Assembly: GCF_024586455.1 (NCBI RefSeq) | Contig: NC_065922.1 | Coordinates: 31,430,089-31,494,088 of the forward strand | DNA: 64,000 nt | From: Bactrocera neohumeralis | Lineage: Eukaryota; Arthropoda; Insecta; Diptera; Tephritidae | Reading direction: 5' to 3' | Shown: positions 11,637-23,272 of the stretch, piece by piece | How positions within the stretch are numbered: the stretch's first letter is position 1 | How the letters are laid out: every line of letters starts with the position of its first letter | The notes under the pieces: model-generated | Told to the model about the DNA's origin: nothing | Databases searched by the model: none | Seen by the model: only the letters and a program-made list of their open reading frames with translations | Made by a program: the position numbers and the translations under genes

Positions 11637-12458
11637 AAAGGTCAATTGAAAAGTTCCCGACCTGGCACACAGGTAACGCTACTAGAATTAAATCCTTATA
11701 ATATTTAGTTAGCCCCATTCTTCAAAAGGCACGTTTACAAAGCTGTCGGATCATTTTGATTATTTGTGAATTATATCATTTTAAGTTAAGGATATTTTGT
11801 TATTGTGAAAAAATTGATAAAAAGGAAATTCGCGTATTTGTAAAATATTTTTTTGAAGGCAAAATATACATTTGAACCAGAAACCCGGCTTGATGACGAG
11901 TTTACGGACACTGCCCCAGGAATATCAACCATCATTGCCAGCTGGCAATGTTACGGCGTCTGTATTTTAGGATGCGTTTAGAGTAATATTTATCGACTAA
12001 ATCAAAAAAGGAAGGACCATCTTCCGCAACTATTACATAGGACCGTTTCAAAGACGAAATCGCCGAAAAAAGGCACATTAGAAGAAAAAGAAATTAATTT
12101 ATCACCAAGTCAATGCACCGTGTCACAAGTCAGTGAAAAGGATGGCTAAAATTCATGAATTGTGCTTCGAATTGTTACCAATCCACCGTCTTTCCAATAT
12201 CTGGCAGCTAACAACTATTTTCTATTCTCATATCTTAAAAGAACACTCGCTGGTAAGAAATTTCCCTCGAATGAAAATGTGATCGCCGAAACTGAGACCT
12301 ATTTTTAAGCAAACGAAAATTTACTGTAAAAATGGTATTGAAAAGGTCTCTACAAGTTGTAATCAGTGTATCACCTTTGAAGGGAACTATATTGAATAAG
12401 AAGCGAAATGCCAAATGTCCTTTACTATGGTTGACCGGTGGCTTTTCAATTGACCTGT
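11637..12458 (+). mobile_element. Mariner M2 with both terminal repeats, internally deleted
   Basis: The left end begins AAAGGTCAATTGAAAAG after TA (11,635-11,636). The right end, read inward on the minus strand, is ACAGGTCAATTGAAAAG before TA (12,459-12,460). The ends match at 16 of 17 bases, and TA is the mariner target duplication. Inside, 11,808-11,925 has KIDKKE, VKYFFEGK and TRLDDEFTDTAPG in mixed frames (N-terminal domain). After a gap come DRFKDEIAEKRH near 12,043, YFLFSYLKRTLAGKKFPS near 12,216 and CITFEGNYIE near 12,366 (C-terminus). The span is about 820 bp against about 1.3 kb for intact mariners, so the middle is deleted. Non-autonomous. Confidence 0.9.
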
Positions 12459-12464
12459 TAAGTA

Positions 12465-13115
12465 TAGCAAAATTCAAGTATAAATAACCCTGTTTACTGC
12501 AGTATAAAATAAAAATTCGACAAAACAATTGACCCATATTAAGCTTCGGAGAAAAATATTGCTCGGTTACGATTTCTACATGTACAGAGAGAACAATTTC
12601 TTATACTCAAAGAAAACAATCAATCTGAATCTAAATTGATTACATGATCAGATATCTTCTGTGACCTAACACCCATACAGAGATTTAACTTTAGCCAATA
12701 CGAAGTGACCTGCTTCTATATTTCAGGCAGAGATTAGAAGAATTAGAGAAGATATCATGTATTTTTCTTTTGTATACGATTCTCCATGAATATAATTTGA
12801 ATGGGCCGAAGCTTAAAAAATGTTCAGCACAAGCATGGTTTTTTACTAAAACACTCCTTCGTGAAATTAGCCAAGAAAGTTAAAATTACATCATTTCTAT
12901 TATAGGTTCTATATTAAGTTACGATGGATAGAATATTGAAAGCAATATATTCAATAAAAATGCATGAATAATTATACACTTGACATTTTAGGGCAACTAA
13001 AAAGAAAATGAGTTAATTTCCTGACATAAATCTAGTTAGGCAACAAGAAGAACGGCTTAAAACCATAAAAATTGACTGGGACTGACAAAAAAAAAATACA
13101 TTTTCACATATTTCT
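12465..13115. other. AT-rich spacer
   Basis: Nothing coding recognised. The minus-strand frame covering 12,235-12,537 is an antisense shadow of mariner M2. Confidence 0.5.
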
Positions 13116-13119
13116 ATAC

Positions 13120-13460
13120 TCTTTTCGGTTTGGGTTAATTTTTGGAACGCCAATGCTTAGATTGGACAGTTTCGACATCATATTCATAAGCCTTTCGACA
13201 TCATACTCATAAGCCTACGAGAGTAGGGTCCTCAGCTCTTTTGTCGAGCACCTCTTTTCCAACTTCCATTCGACGACGTCTTTGCAAAATATTAAGTCGA
13301 GTTTAGCCTTAACACTTCATACCCAGAACATTATCCAAAATGTAATCTATTGATCCATAAGAGATGTTAGGATCCTTTGCTATCTCTTTGATGACAATAT
13401 GAAGATGTTCACGCACTGTGTCTTTATTTTTCTTGAAGTTATCATCATTCTAGGATTAGA
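13120..13460 (-). pseudogene. Degenerate mariner transposase M3
   Basis: Read on the minus strand, 13,450 down to about 13,200 gives DTVREHLHI, EIAKDPNISYGSIDYIL, NVLGMK, then LNILQRRRRMEVGKEVLD and AEDPTL. This is the linker between the mariner helix-turn-helix and the first catalytic Asp. The frame then runs into YEYDVET words (usual mariner GDETWVYEYDVET). Multiple stops and shifts are present. A 23-bp duplication within the YEYDVE region (13,170-13,215) is listed separately. The catalytic core after this point is missing or unreadable. Confidence 0.8.
13170..13215. repeat. 23-bp tandem duplication inside mariner M3
   Basis: TTTCGACATCATATTCATAA followed by GCC (13,170-13,192) is repeated directly at 13,193-13,215 with a single T-to-C change. 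It duplicates the bases encoding the YEYDVE motif of the transposase remnant, so it arose after insertion, probably by replication slippage. Confidence 0.9.
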
Positions 13461-13469
13461 ACTCGTCTG

Positions 13470-15870
13470 AGGTAAGTTTTCGATGACTTCACAACTTTTT
13501 CTGAATGCCTTTTGTCTTATTTAAGTTTATGATAGAGTAGATTAACCACAATTTTTCTAAATTTTTTTAAATTATTCCGCACCCTGAATTTCATTGGAAA
13601 CACAAATTTTCAAGCAAACGCGATCAATATTTTTTTTTTATGGTAAAAATCGCTAGAAAAACTTTTCTCCACAGAAACAAATATCCGCCAAGCACACTAA
13701 TTGACATATGGACATCAAACTTCACAAAGGGAAGTTCTAACAATTTAGGGATATATTTTTTTCTTGATTAAATGAAGCTAAAACCAAATACAAATATATT
13801 CATTGAGATATAATTTGAAACTGTCAAAATTGGATTTAGCCTCTATCTCTCCGTATATAACCAAAAGAATAATTTAAAATCACGAGAGGTTACTTTTTTC
13901 GATCTTTAAAGAATTACTATATAATAAAATCAATAAACGTAATACTGCTGAGAAATCTGTAAATTGAAGATAAATTCGACTCATATACACAACAAATTAT
14001 ATTAAATAAGACAATTCTATAATAATATTTAAAATTGTTATCTTAAGCTTTCCCTTTCACAATTTCACTGACATGCTTGATATCAATACTCGTACCACTG
14101 TGTCGATAAGCAGCCAGAAGAAACGACACGAACTTTCCACTTTGCATACGACTTTCATATGAAACCTATACAACGCATCCACCGACGGAGACTAGCGACA
14201 ATCGCAACAACATATCCAACATATCGGCCGGCGATCTCGTATGGCAATGAAAAACAATCATGTCAAAAGAGGCGATCGGTGGAGGATGCAACTGCGACAG
14301 CATGACAGTGGACATGCAAAAGATGGACACAATTCAATCATGTGTTGCTGTTGAAAGTACAAGTACAGCTACAATAGCGTAAGAGAAGAGAGGCACTATG
14401 AGTTTGGCAACCAGACAGTGAAGAAGTCAACGCTGTCAATACCGTCGCGGCAATTTTGTGATCTCCAGAGCTAGATTAAAAGATCAACGGTGTTCTACCG
14501 ATGCATGAATGCAACAATGAGGCGAGTATGAATTGACTGACAAGCCAGCCAGCCAGACAACCAGCTACGCGGACTGTCAGCCCTACCAGTCAGTGCGTGG
14601 ATCGGTCTTGAGTGAGTGTATGTGTTCGTACGATCGATCGATCGATCAGCAGCGGACAGTTGCAGCAAAAATGTCAACAATGACTGTTGCCACAATTGAT
14701 TTGATGAGCTGCTATCTACTTGTTGCACCGTTTTTTGGTCTTGCGGACTTGAAAATTATTTCTCAGGATGTCGGGGTGGTCGTTCAGCCTGTGTATGCTT
14801 GATTTCTGCTTCCTTTGACGCTAGTGGAGTGGCAAGTTCAATGCAAGTGTGTGTTTTTCTTTCTCGTTTTTTTACAAATCGGTTGCTCTTTCCGTTGTCG
14901 ATTTGTATAAATTTGATTATTATGCCAGTCAAAACTGATAGCAACTGAAGCGGGCTGTCGCCACCACCACCGCCAACGCCAATGTCAACCCGACGGCCGA
15001 CGGTAAATGGTTGATTGAATTTTTTGTATTGCAGGTGAAATTATGATGGCTGTGCGGATATCGTGTTGTGATCTTCATATGCGTATTGCTATTTACATAT
15101 TTACATACATAAAATTTTCTGATAAAATATATGCGCACCTTATTTAAGTCGTTCAATATCCTTTGGCTGCCTAATGTCACCATTGTTTCGCCACCTCTCT
15201 ATTTTGTTGCTTCATATTTTCGGTGATCTTAACAAACGATCGCATTTTCTTATGAACTACTTACTATGCAACACTGTTTTGGCTCTGGGCCGTCAAGTAT
15301 TAGTTATATTTGCCTTCGAATCTTACACTCGGCTGTCCGCCGATATAAAGCGATCAATCAAAACTGCTGACGATCGACAAAATAGTTTACGATCGCATTT
15401 GTAATGCAAACTGCGCTGCCAGCAAGCAAGGGCTATGAAAATGATGTACGGTTTGTTAGAATTTGAATGTTGCCAGCCGCATCGTAAATATCCGACGGCT
15501 CAGAAGCACGTTTAGTGATATTTCGAAGTTTTTTCTTTCGATTTTAAAAATAATGCTTACAGATCGCTTATGTTATGTAAATTAGTTTTGGAAAGTATAA
15601 ATGCTTTAGTTGTTATTATAAGAATATAAAAAGTTTCATGTATTCTTTGGGAAGCGTCATATAATGAAGAAAAGAACTATTTGAACAAATTTATTGAAAG
15701 ACAACAGAAACTAAAGCAGTAGATAAGTTAATAGGGCTGAGTTGATTAGTCTGGAGGATAAAAAATCCACTTTATAATCCTACATTGTGACAAAAAAGTA
15801 AAGTAAATGACATTTAAAAAAAGGAACAATTTCCTAAGTTGATTTATGAACGTGGTCTATCAACCATTTT
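13470..15870. promoter_or_regulatory. Possible regulatory island (14,090-15,420) in non-coding DNA
   Basis: AT-rich to about 14,080, then a GC-richer island of some 1.3 kb. It holds CGATCGATCGATCGATC (about 14,630-14,646), several CGATCG words (15,236, 15,345, 15,370, 15,390), a CAGCCAGCCAGAC repeat near 14,545-14,560 and (CCACCG)-like sequence near 14,960. Open frames on both strands overlap each other and are unrecognised. Sharp composition change with reused motifs would fit an enhancer-like block; no experimental or comparative evidence is available here. Confidence 0.3.
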
Positions 15871-15879
15871 GTTTAAAAA

Positions 15880-16500
15880 TATCGAACAAAGAATTTGTCT
15901 CAAATTTTGTATTTCTAACCAAATTTCATGTGCGGAATCATTACAAATGTTGGAAAAGTCTTACGGTGATTCAGTTTTATCAAAAACACAAGCCTACAAG
16001 TGATACAAAGCCTTCAAAGGCGGTGGAAAGATCGTTGAAGATATACCTCGTTCTGGCGGATATTTTGGGTATGAAACGTATTCTTGCTCGACTCATCAAT
16101 AAATCTGAATACCATACTTGATCGCGCGAATTCCAATCCCACATTCATGGAGAGAATTATAACTACCGATGAGACAAGAGGTATTAGTTTGACATGCAAA
16201 CCAGTCAACAATCATCGTAGTGGAAAATGAGCCAATGCCAAGAAAACGAAGCCAAAGCCGCTCAAAACTCAAGGCGATGCTCATTGTTTTTTCGATATCC
16301 GTGGTTGCGTCATTGTGGAAGAAAAATTCATGTGTTTACCTCGATGATAATACACCACCGCATGATTTATTTCGTTCTTTTGAACTGAAATTGCCGTTCA
16401 GTGGAACCCATTTTAAGTCGATCGAAGAGATAAAACAAAATATCCTGAAGACCATCCCAAAAAGTGCTTATGAAAAGGGTTTCCATCCCTTAATTGTGAA
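15880..16500 (+). pseudogene. Degenerate mariner transposase M4
   Basis: At 15,887-16,020 the plus strand reads EQRICLKFCISNQISCAES, then LQMLEKSYGDSVLSKTQAYK, the mariner helix-turn-helix domain. At 16,240-16,300 it reads SRSKLKAMLIVFS, the approach to the second catalytic Asp, and at 16,366-16,470 LFRSFELKLPFSGTHFKSIE and IPKSAYEKGF, the C-terminal block. The region between is shortened and shifted. Copy M7 at 25,735 shares the same N-terminal sequence, so the two are one mariner lineage. Family A repeat A3 abuts its 3' side. Confidence 0.85.
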
Positions 16501-16506
16501 TCATGG

Positions 16507-16830
16507 AAATACCCTTCACAGGAACATTTTTGAAAGCTTGTGATAAGTTTTGTGAAGATATATTCTCAAATAAAAAAAATTCCATACAAGGACTTGAATT
16601 TGCTTGATCTACTTGGATGGCAGTTTTATCGTAAAGTGGTTCGATACTACAGAAACTTATGGACAAGTGCGCGTATATATAGACGGACAAAAGGACATGA
16701 CTAAATCAACTCAGCTTGTCATGTTCACCATTTATTTAAATTGTTTATATACGTTATAGGGAGGGACCTGACGTTTCCTTTTGGGTATTACAATTTTCGT
16801 GTTAACCTGTTCATAGTATAATGAAGTGTT
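16507..16830 (+). repeat. Family A dispersed repeat, copy A3
   Basis: Begins within ATACCCTTCACAGGAAC without the hairpin, has about one monomer (TTGTGAAGATATA..., GGATGGCAGTTTTATCG), then the 3' unique part with GACGGACAAAAGGACATGAC and CTGACGTTTCCTTTTGGGT. It lies directly against mariner M4, which may have been truncated by it or served as its landing site. Confidence 0.75.
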
Positions 16831-16839
16831 CTTATATGT

Positions 16840-17795
16840 CCTGGGTATATTTAAAGAGGAACTATCAGAAATACTAACTAATATACCATTAAAAAATTTC
16901 CCCACATTTTTTTATCTAAGATCATCTTTCAAGTCCGAAGAAAGTTAATTATAATTCCACAGACAATCTAAGTATATAAAAGCGAGTACCTTGTATTCGT
17001 AGATGATATTATATTCAAGTTTGAGCGCTCCTTTTAATTGAAATGATTCTTAAGTTATTGTTTCCATATCAGCTAAAAATTAGCGGCAAAAGTTGTGGAA
17101 CAGAAAAAATTTTAACACAAGCGAAGGTTTTGACAAAATAGTTTTAAAATTGATCGATTCCAATATATTGTAGATTGGAAGGGTGTTCCTGGTTTCAACA
17201 GACGAGGTGTTTAAATGGGCTGGGGAAAGCCTAACTTAGCTTTAGGCTGAACACAGACGTATCGTTCTTCGGGATTAAGTAAAATCTCAAATCATTGATA
17301 GGGATAATAACAGTTGAAATACTCGTTACAATAGCAATAACTTGACCAGAATTTAAAATGATCAATTTGATTGTAGAAAAAAGCCTAAATATCTTCAAAG
17401 TCTAGAAGACTAGAAGGGTACTGAGATTATAATTATCAAGCTTCTATTTTCAAGTAAAATTTTTTTGACTTTCTTTTATTTATACATTTATTGTAATTTA
17501 GAAAAAAATTTATCACAATTGGCTTATGAACAACGAAGGCTTGTTTATGTTTCTTTGTGATTTCAGTCTCCGAAAGAGATGTTTTTGAAAGAATTATCTA
17601 TATATTTTCCGATGAAAACAATATCCAAATTCATAGGAAAAGGAGTAGTTCTACAACAACAAATCCATTACATTACCAATTACGGCTTTAGTGCTCTGTA
17701 TCACGTGTTGAGCGAGTGCGATTGGGCTATATAACATTAGGTAAAGGTAATTGTTGAAAATGTGAGTACTCTAACGATTACCCAGAAGACATGCA
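16840..17795. other. AT-rich spacer
   Basis: No recognisable gene or repeat, and no mariner terminal repeat was found to the left of M5. Confidence 0.5.
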
Positions 17796-17799
17796 TTGC

Positions 17800-18327
17800 A
17801 CAATAAACTATTCGGACCCGTTGAAATAAGGCTGAATACAAAGAGAAATCCTTGTATGGATCCGGCACGATGAACAGAATTTCCATCTGCTAATCGCAAA
17901 AATCGAAATGAATCGAATAACTAATTAGTGCTGATGAAAAATGGTTCACTTACGACACCGTCAACTGCAAACGATCGTGGTCTAAGCGCGGTGGGCTGGC
18001 GCAAACAGTAGCCGAGCCCGGATTGACATTCAAGAAGGTTGTGCTATATATAGTATATTATGAGCCAAACTCCTAATTCGGACCTATACTGTCAGCAATA
18101 GGACCGTCTAGAGGAAGCAATCGCCCATCAGTACAACAACAGCGACTTTTCAAAAGCTCCGAGATCTGAACTTCGTACAGTTATTACCTGTTGCCCGCTA
18201 TGGCGAAAAATTTTGCTGTTGAAACATCCGCCTTAAGAACAGCTTGTGAAAATTGCTTATATAAATGTTTGCTAATAGGGACGAGGGTTTCTATGGGAGT
18301 GGCATTATGAAATTACCTTTAAAATAG
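17800..18327 (+). pseudogene. Degenerate mori-type mariner transposase M5
   Basis: The plus strand at 17,929-18,050 reads ADEKWFTYDTVNCKRSWSKR and then AQTVAEPGLTFKKVVLY. This is the first catalytic Asp region of DD37D (mori-subfamily) mariners, usually GDEKWVTYDN followed by KRSW. Further on are CQQ and IAHQYNNSDF words, MAKNFAVETSALRTACENCL (18,200-18,259) and ANRDEGFYGSGIMKLP (18,270-18,320), the normal C-terminal order. Stops and shifts are frequent. The element ends where family B repeat B1 starts. Confidence 0.85.
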
Positions 18328-18333
18328 ATAGAT

Positions 18334-19422
18334 AACAAGTAAGGAAGGGCTAAGTTCGGGTGTCACCGAACATTTTATACTCTCGCATGGTAAAGTGATA
18401 ATCGAGATTTCATTATCCGTCATTTACATATTTTTCAAATACCGTATTTGTGTAAAGTTTTATTCCGCTATCATCATTGGTTCCTAATGTTTATACTCGT
18501 ATTGTACAAAGAAGGCATCAGATGGAATTCAAAATAGCTTTTTATTGGAAGAAGGCGTGGTTGTGAACCGATTTCAGCCATATTTCGTATATGTCATCAG
18601 GGTGTTAAGAAAACATTATATACCGAATTTCATTGAAATCGGTCTAGTAGCTCCTGAGATATGCTTCTTGGTCCATAAGTGGGCGGCGCCACGCCCATTT
18701 TCAATTTTTAAAAAACGCCTGGGGGCAGCTTCCTTCTGCCACTTCTTCCGTAAAATTTAGTGTTTCTGACGTTTTTTGTTAGTCGGTTAACGCACTTTTA
18801 GTGATTTTGAACATAACCTTTGTATGGGAGGTGGGCGTGGTTATTATCCGATTTCTTCCATTTTTGAACTGTATATGGAAATACCTGAAGAAAACGACTC
18901 TGTAGAGTTTGGTTGACTATAATAGTTTCCGAGATATGTACAAAAAACTTAGTAGGGGGCGGGGCCACGCCCACTTTTCCAAAAAAAATTACTTCCAAAT
19001 ATATCCCTCCCTAATGCGATCCTTTGTGCCAAATTTCACTTTAATATCTTTATTTATGGTTTAGTTATGACACTTTATAGGTTTTCGGTTTCCGCCATTT
19101 TGTGCGCGTGGCAGTGGGCCGATTTTGCCCATCTTCGAACTTAACCTTCTTATGGAGCCAAGGAATACGTGTACCAAGTTTCATCATGATATCTCAATTT
19201 TTACTCAAGTTACAGCTTGCACGGACGGACGGACAGACGGACGGACGGACGGACAGACGGACGGACAGACAGACATCCGGATTTCGACTCTACTCGTCGC
19301 CCTGATCACTTTGGTATATATAACCCTATATCTGACTCTTTTAGTTTTAGGACTTACAAACAACCGTTATGTGAACAAAACTATAATACTCTCGTTAGCA
19401 ACATTGTTGCGAGAGTATAAAA
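18334..19422 (+). repeat. Family B dispersed repeat, copy B1 (near full length)
   Basis: Starts AACAAGTAAGGAAGGGC, followed by the hairpin GTTCGG-GTGTCA-CCGAAC (18,354-18,371). Subterminal inverted repeats are TTTTATACTCTCGCA (18,373-18,387) and TGCGAGAGTATAAAA (19,408-19,422), exact complements. The interior carries paired GGGCGTGG / CCACGCCCA segments and a (GGAC/AGAC) microsatellite at 19,221-19,275. No coding capacity: three overlapping frames through the microsatellite are artefacts. Hairpin, subterminal inverted repeats and microsatellite recall DINE-1/Helentron-type elements, but the repeat must be compared with a library to name it. Confidence 0.9.
19221..19275. repeat. GGAC/AGAC microsatellite inside repeat B1
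   Basis: Imperfect tetranucleotide array of ACGG and ACAG steps. It lies just inside the 3' part of family B, and the second copy B2 has a shorter ACAG tract at the equivalent place (about 21,905-21,922), so the microsatellite is a built-in part of the family. Confidence 0.9.
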
Positions 19423-19429
19423 AGTTATC

Positions 19430-20868
19430 GAAAAGGGATACACTATTCACCTCAATCGGTTTTTTTAACTATACTGATTAAAATCTTAAATTTAATGCAA
19501 AAATAATTGATTAATTTTTAATAAACCTTATATCTGAAACTTCTATTATTTTGGTTTGGGTTTCCGTAAAAAGAACTATTGAGGACTCTCATTTTAAGCG
19601 TGTCCAGAAATTGCGTATATTTGTATAATGATTTCTCCGAAATTCAAATTGCAGAAATATTCACACGTTTTCTTGACTTTGGTACAAAAGCGTTCTGATA
19701 AATCACAAAGAATTCCACGACACGAGCAGACTTTTCCATAAAATCATAAAATTTCTCAATTCCTTTTGATAAATGCATTTTATTAAAGCATCCGTAATGG
19801 CAAAAACTATTAATTGCGAAAAACTAGTAAGTGAAAGTGCCTGCGGTTTCAGTTTCTTTGTTTGTAATATTTTTTGTACTCTCCTTAGACACCTAAAATA
19901 TCATTTGAACTCTGGTTCAATTCATATCATATGTACCGTCATTCCAATTTCATGTCTCATAAATATTGATCATCAAATAGCCATACAAAATCAATTGAAT
20001 GACAATAATGACGAGCCACAAAACCAAACTTAATACTGCATTCGAGAAACTCAACCACAGTTTACTTGAGTTTTGTGTCCTGTTTGTTGTAGTTTGTGTC
20101 TGCTGTCTAGTTTCAAGTGCTTGCACGAGATCGCGAAATTGTGCACTCATGTGAAAATCTATTTTTGCGGTCAATCGCACAGACACACTGCAGTTCTAAC
20201 TGTATTATCTTCAAACTTTCTTTTGTCGGTTTTTGTGTTCGGAAAGACATTTCTTATTACATTTTTCACAGTGCTCCAAATTGATCGATGCATTCAATGC
20301 AACATAATCAATGATCTTTGACCGCAAAAACAAAAATATATAGACCATTCAATTTTATATGTAGAAATGTTAATAATGAATGAAAGAAATCAAAAAAAAA
20401 GTCATGCGTTGAAGTGTCAATTCGTTTGCTCTTCTATTGCAATTTAGTAATGTTGCTTTCTCTATTCTATTGTCTCGTTTTATATACAGGTAAGCCACAA
20501 AAGATTTAAGCGAAGTTCTCGTGTAACATCGCTACTGTCGTTCGCTTGCGAGCGTGATAAATCGATCGTGTGACATTTGAGAATGTCTGCAGCTTCTCTT
20601 TTTCTGTAACGGAATTTGTTCATATTTCACCCCAATTTAGTTCTAAATAGATTATGATAGACGATAATTGAACTTGACAGGCAAAAGAAATAAAAATTCG
20701 CAAACCTGTGAGAAAGTGCATAACTTTCCAAAGAAATCAGAAATAAATTGTGTTTGAGTGATAAATTTGTAATTTGAATTGGCATTGCTGAGAACGGTAA
20801 TGATCGAGAGAAAATCTTAAAGCGAGGTTTCAACGCAGCGTATTCTAGTAACGTAAATACATAAATTA
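19430..20868. other. Non-coding spacer
   Basis: No gene recognised. Frames at 19,773-20,033 and 20,073-20,321 are short, overlap an antisense frame and show no known family. A GATCGATCG-like word occurs at about 20,560. Confidence 0.5.
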
Positions 20869-20871
20869 AAA

Positions 20872-22030
20872 CTAGTAAGGAGGGCTAAGTTGGAGTCTTT
20901 CCAAACATTTTTTACTTTTTCAACTTGCAAAGACGGGAAATTCCTTCAGGTGCTGGAAAAACCTTGTATTAAACACATATTGCGAATGAATTAAACATCT
21001 ATTATTCGATGAAACTGTGAATAAATTACCGTCAAATTCATTAGTTATGTGGGAGCTAAATCAAGTTTTCGCTATTTTAGACCCAACGATACAATGTCAT
21101 TAGTAAAACACGATTTGTAATTTTCATAGAGATAACTCATTTATTGGCCGATATAGGCAGCATAAAGTCACTCGGTGTTCAAAAATCTTTATATTAGGTA
21201 TGTGGGGGCTCAGAGAAGTATTGTTCTGATTCATCCCATTTTTGATACACAAAGATACCATTGCCAGGAAAGGATTCTGCCTGAATTTGAGTTGTGTATC
21301 CCATACATTGACCTATATTTTTGGTCAAAAGTCAACATTGGCTCAACCAATTGTGGTTGGATTTGGACAATTTTTGGTCATAAGGTGGAATATTTAAAAG
21401 CATTATTTGTGCAAAGTTTTATTAACTGGATCTTGATTTGTACACTGGAAAGTGAAAGAATAGTCATTGATCAATTTCGGTTTTTGTAGTTTTTAACAGT
21501 ACCGTTATATGGGGAGTAAGCGGGGTTATGATACAATTTTATCAATTTTCACACTGTCGGTAGGGCTTCTTATGGAATTTATGTTGAGCGAACATGGTTA
21601 CTTTAACTTGAATGGTTTCAAAAATATATGTACATTCAACCCATTAAGTGGTGGCGCCCCTCGCCCACTTGAACAAAACGTTTAGGCCACAGCTGTCCCT
21701 TGTTACTGCGATGCCCTACAGTACAGTTTATGTCTTCATTTAGGGCTTTTTTATGGAAGGTTTTCAAATAAAGGCGCCTTGGGGGCGTTGCAGTAGTGCG
21801 ATTACGGTCATCTACAATTTCGTCCAATTTTTCTTTGCCAAGAAACCTGTGTACCAAGTTTCATTATGATATCTAAATTTACTCAAGTTATCGCTTGCAC
21901 AGGTAGACAGACAGACAGACGGTCACTTAAATTTATAACCCTATATCTAACTCAATTATTTTCAGCTGATACCAACAACTGTTAGGAGAACAAAACTTTG
22001 TAGCAAGATGTTACAGGAATAACAATTTCT
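20872..22030 (+). repeat. Family B dispersed repeat, copy B2 (diverged)
   Basis: Starts CTAGTAAGGAGGGCTAAGTT. The hairpin arm region is mutated (GGAGTCTTTCCAAAC). The same internal order as B1 follows: GTGGCGCCCCTCGCCC near 21,650, TGTGTACCAAGTTTCAT near 21,848, TTGCACAGGTAGACAGAC near 21,895 and CAACTGTTAGGAGAACAAAA near 21,975. It is far more diverged than B1, so the family has a long history here. Open frames within it are incidental. Confidence 0.8.
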
Positions 22031-22034
22031 TGGT

Positions 22035-22750
22035 GACTTAAAGCCATAAACATAAACTGATACTGCAGCAGAAAGCGAAAAGTTATAAAGAAGACGACCT
22101 AAGTCTAGAACCGAAATATCGATAGATGCCGAGACTGATCCTGAAACGGAGTTGGGAAATGATACAAATGCCCGAAACTTGTAGCGAAATGGTCACCTCG
22201 ATTAAAATAAAGACAAATACTCAAGCGGAAATGGAACCCAGATTCGAGAAAGTTCTAGACTGTCAAATAATACCACATCAGCTAAATAAAAGGCAGATGT
22301 TTTCTGAGTTAAGGGCCGCCCCAAGAAACTGAACTATGACACACGGAGAAATTAAAACAGATTGTCCACGAAAAAGACAGATATTGAAACTGAAATGGAA
22401 AATGCAGTAGGGGTTGGACTAGTTAGTACCGATGAAGAGATTCTGAGAAGACTATTCTGAGTCAGGAAACTATTTACTCAATTTAGATTTATGTTACTGA
22501 AATACGGAAGGAAAGAACATAATGTGATATAAAACGTAAATGTACGAAGGTATATGTTGAATTCGGTCCTAAACACAATTCTGTGTTATTGTACCAAACA
22601 ATTAAACCTGTTTATAAGATTTCCAATGTTTGTAACACTCAGAAGGCAACATCGGAGACCATTAAAATATGGTATACTACTGTTGGCAAAAAATGGTAGA
22701 CTTTTTAATTTTTCGTACGAATACCCATTCGTCACTAGAAACTGTTTTTG
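22035..22750. other. Unassigned spacer
   Basis: The plus-strand frame 22,126-22,332 is rich in Glu, Lys and Met and unlike any family I recognise. The sequence around it has several AGAAAGCGAAAAG-like and GAAATGG words. I cannot tell whether it is old mobile DNA. Confidence 0.35.
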
Positions 22751-22754
22751 ATTC

Positions 22755-23272
22755 ATACAAATTAATCAAACAGGGTTGAGAACGCGTTAACGACAAACCA
22801 CGTCCAGGACGGCCATCCACATATACTGATGATCACATCAATAAAAAAAAGAATTGGTGCTTGAGAATCGACGATTAACAGTCTGAGAACTTATTGGAAT
22901 ATCGGAAAGATCACTGACAACCCTTTGGGTCTAAGAAAAGTGAAAGCACAATTAGTTCCAAAATCACTAAATTTTTGCGGAAAACAGCGTCAAGTTAACG
23001 TCAGCGAAACAATGCTTTCCGACTTCTTGAAACATATTATTACTAAAGATGAGCTTACGACCCGGAAACAGGTGATTAATCTGCTGAACATGGTGGCAAA
23101 AGTGAGGCGAAGCCGTAAAACCACGTCAAAGCGGTTCAACAATCAAGGTCATGTCGACAATTTTTTCCGATTATCGAAGTGTGGCGCTATGAATGCTATG
23201 CGTTGTCTGCGTGAAGCTAATTTTAAAAAGAGGTCGGAATTATCGGCCGCCAACTCTTGATTCGGAACCGCT
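22755..23272 (+). pseudogene. Degenerate mariner transposase M6
   Basis: At 22,790-22,830 the plus strand reads VNDKPRPGRPSTYTDD, the linker after the mariner DNA-binding domain. From 22,925 it reads GLRKVKAQLVPKSLNF, then KQRQVNVSETMLSDFL and IITKDELTTRK, where mariners have IITGDETWVY; the catalytic Asp position is changed. SELSAANS near 23,240 corresponds to the ELWANNSW block. The copy stops abruptly at about 23,272 against a reverse-oriented family A monomer, which seems to have replaced its 3' half. Confidence 0.85.

Noticed and set aside
12235..12537. Minus-strand open frame of 100 codons
   Set aside because: It lies antisense to the C-terminal part of mariner M2 and to its terminal repeat.
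19102..19481. Three overlapping plus-strand open frames with Thr-Asp-Gly-Arg repeats
   Set aside because: They are translations of the GGAC/AGAC microsatellite in repeat B1 in all three frames.
22126..22332. Acidic 68-residue open frame as a possible host exon
   Set aside because: No splice-site pair or recognisable domain; it lies between two repeat-derived regions.
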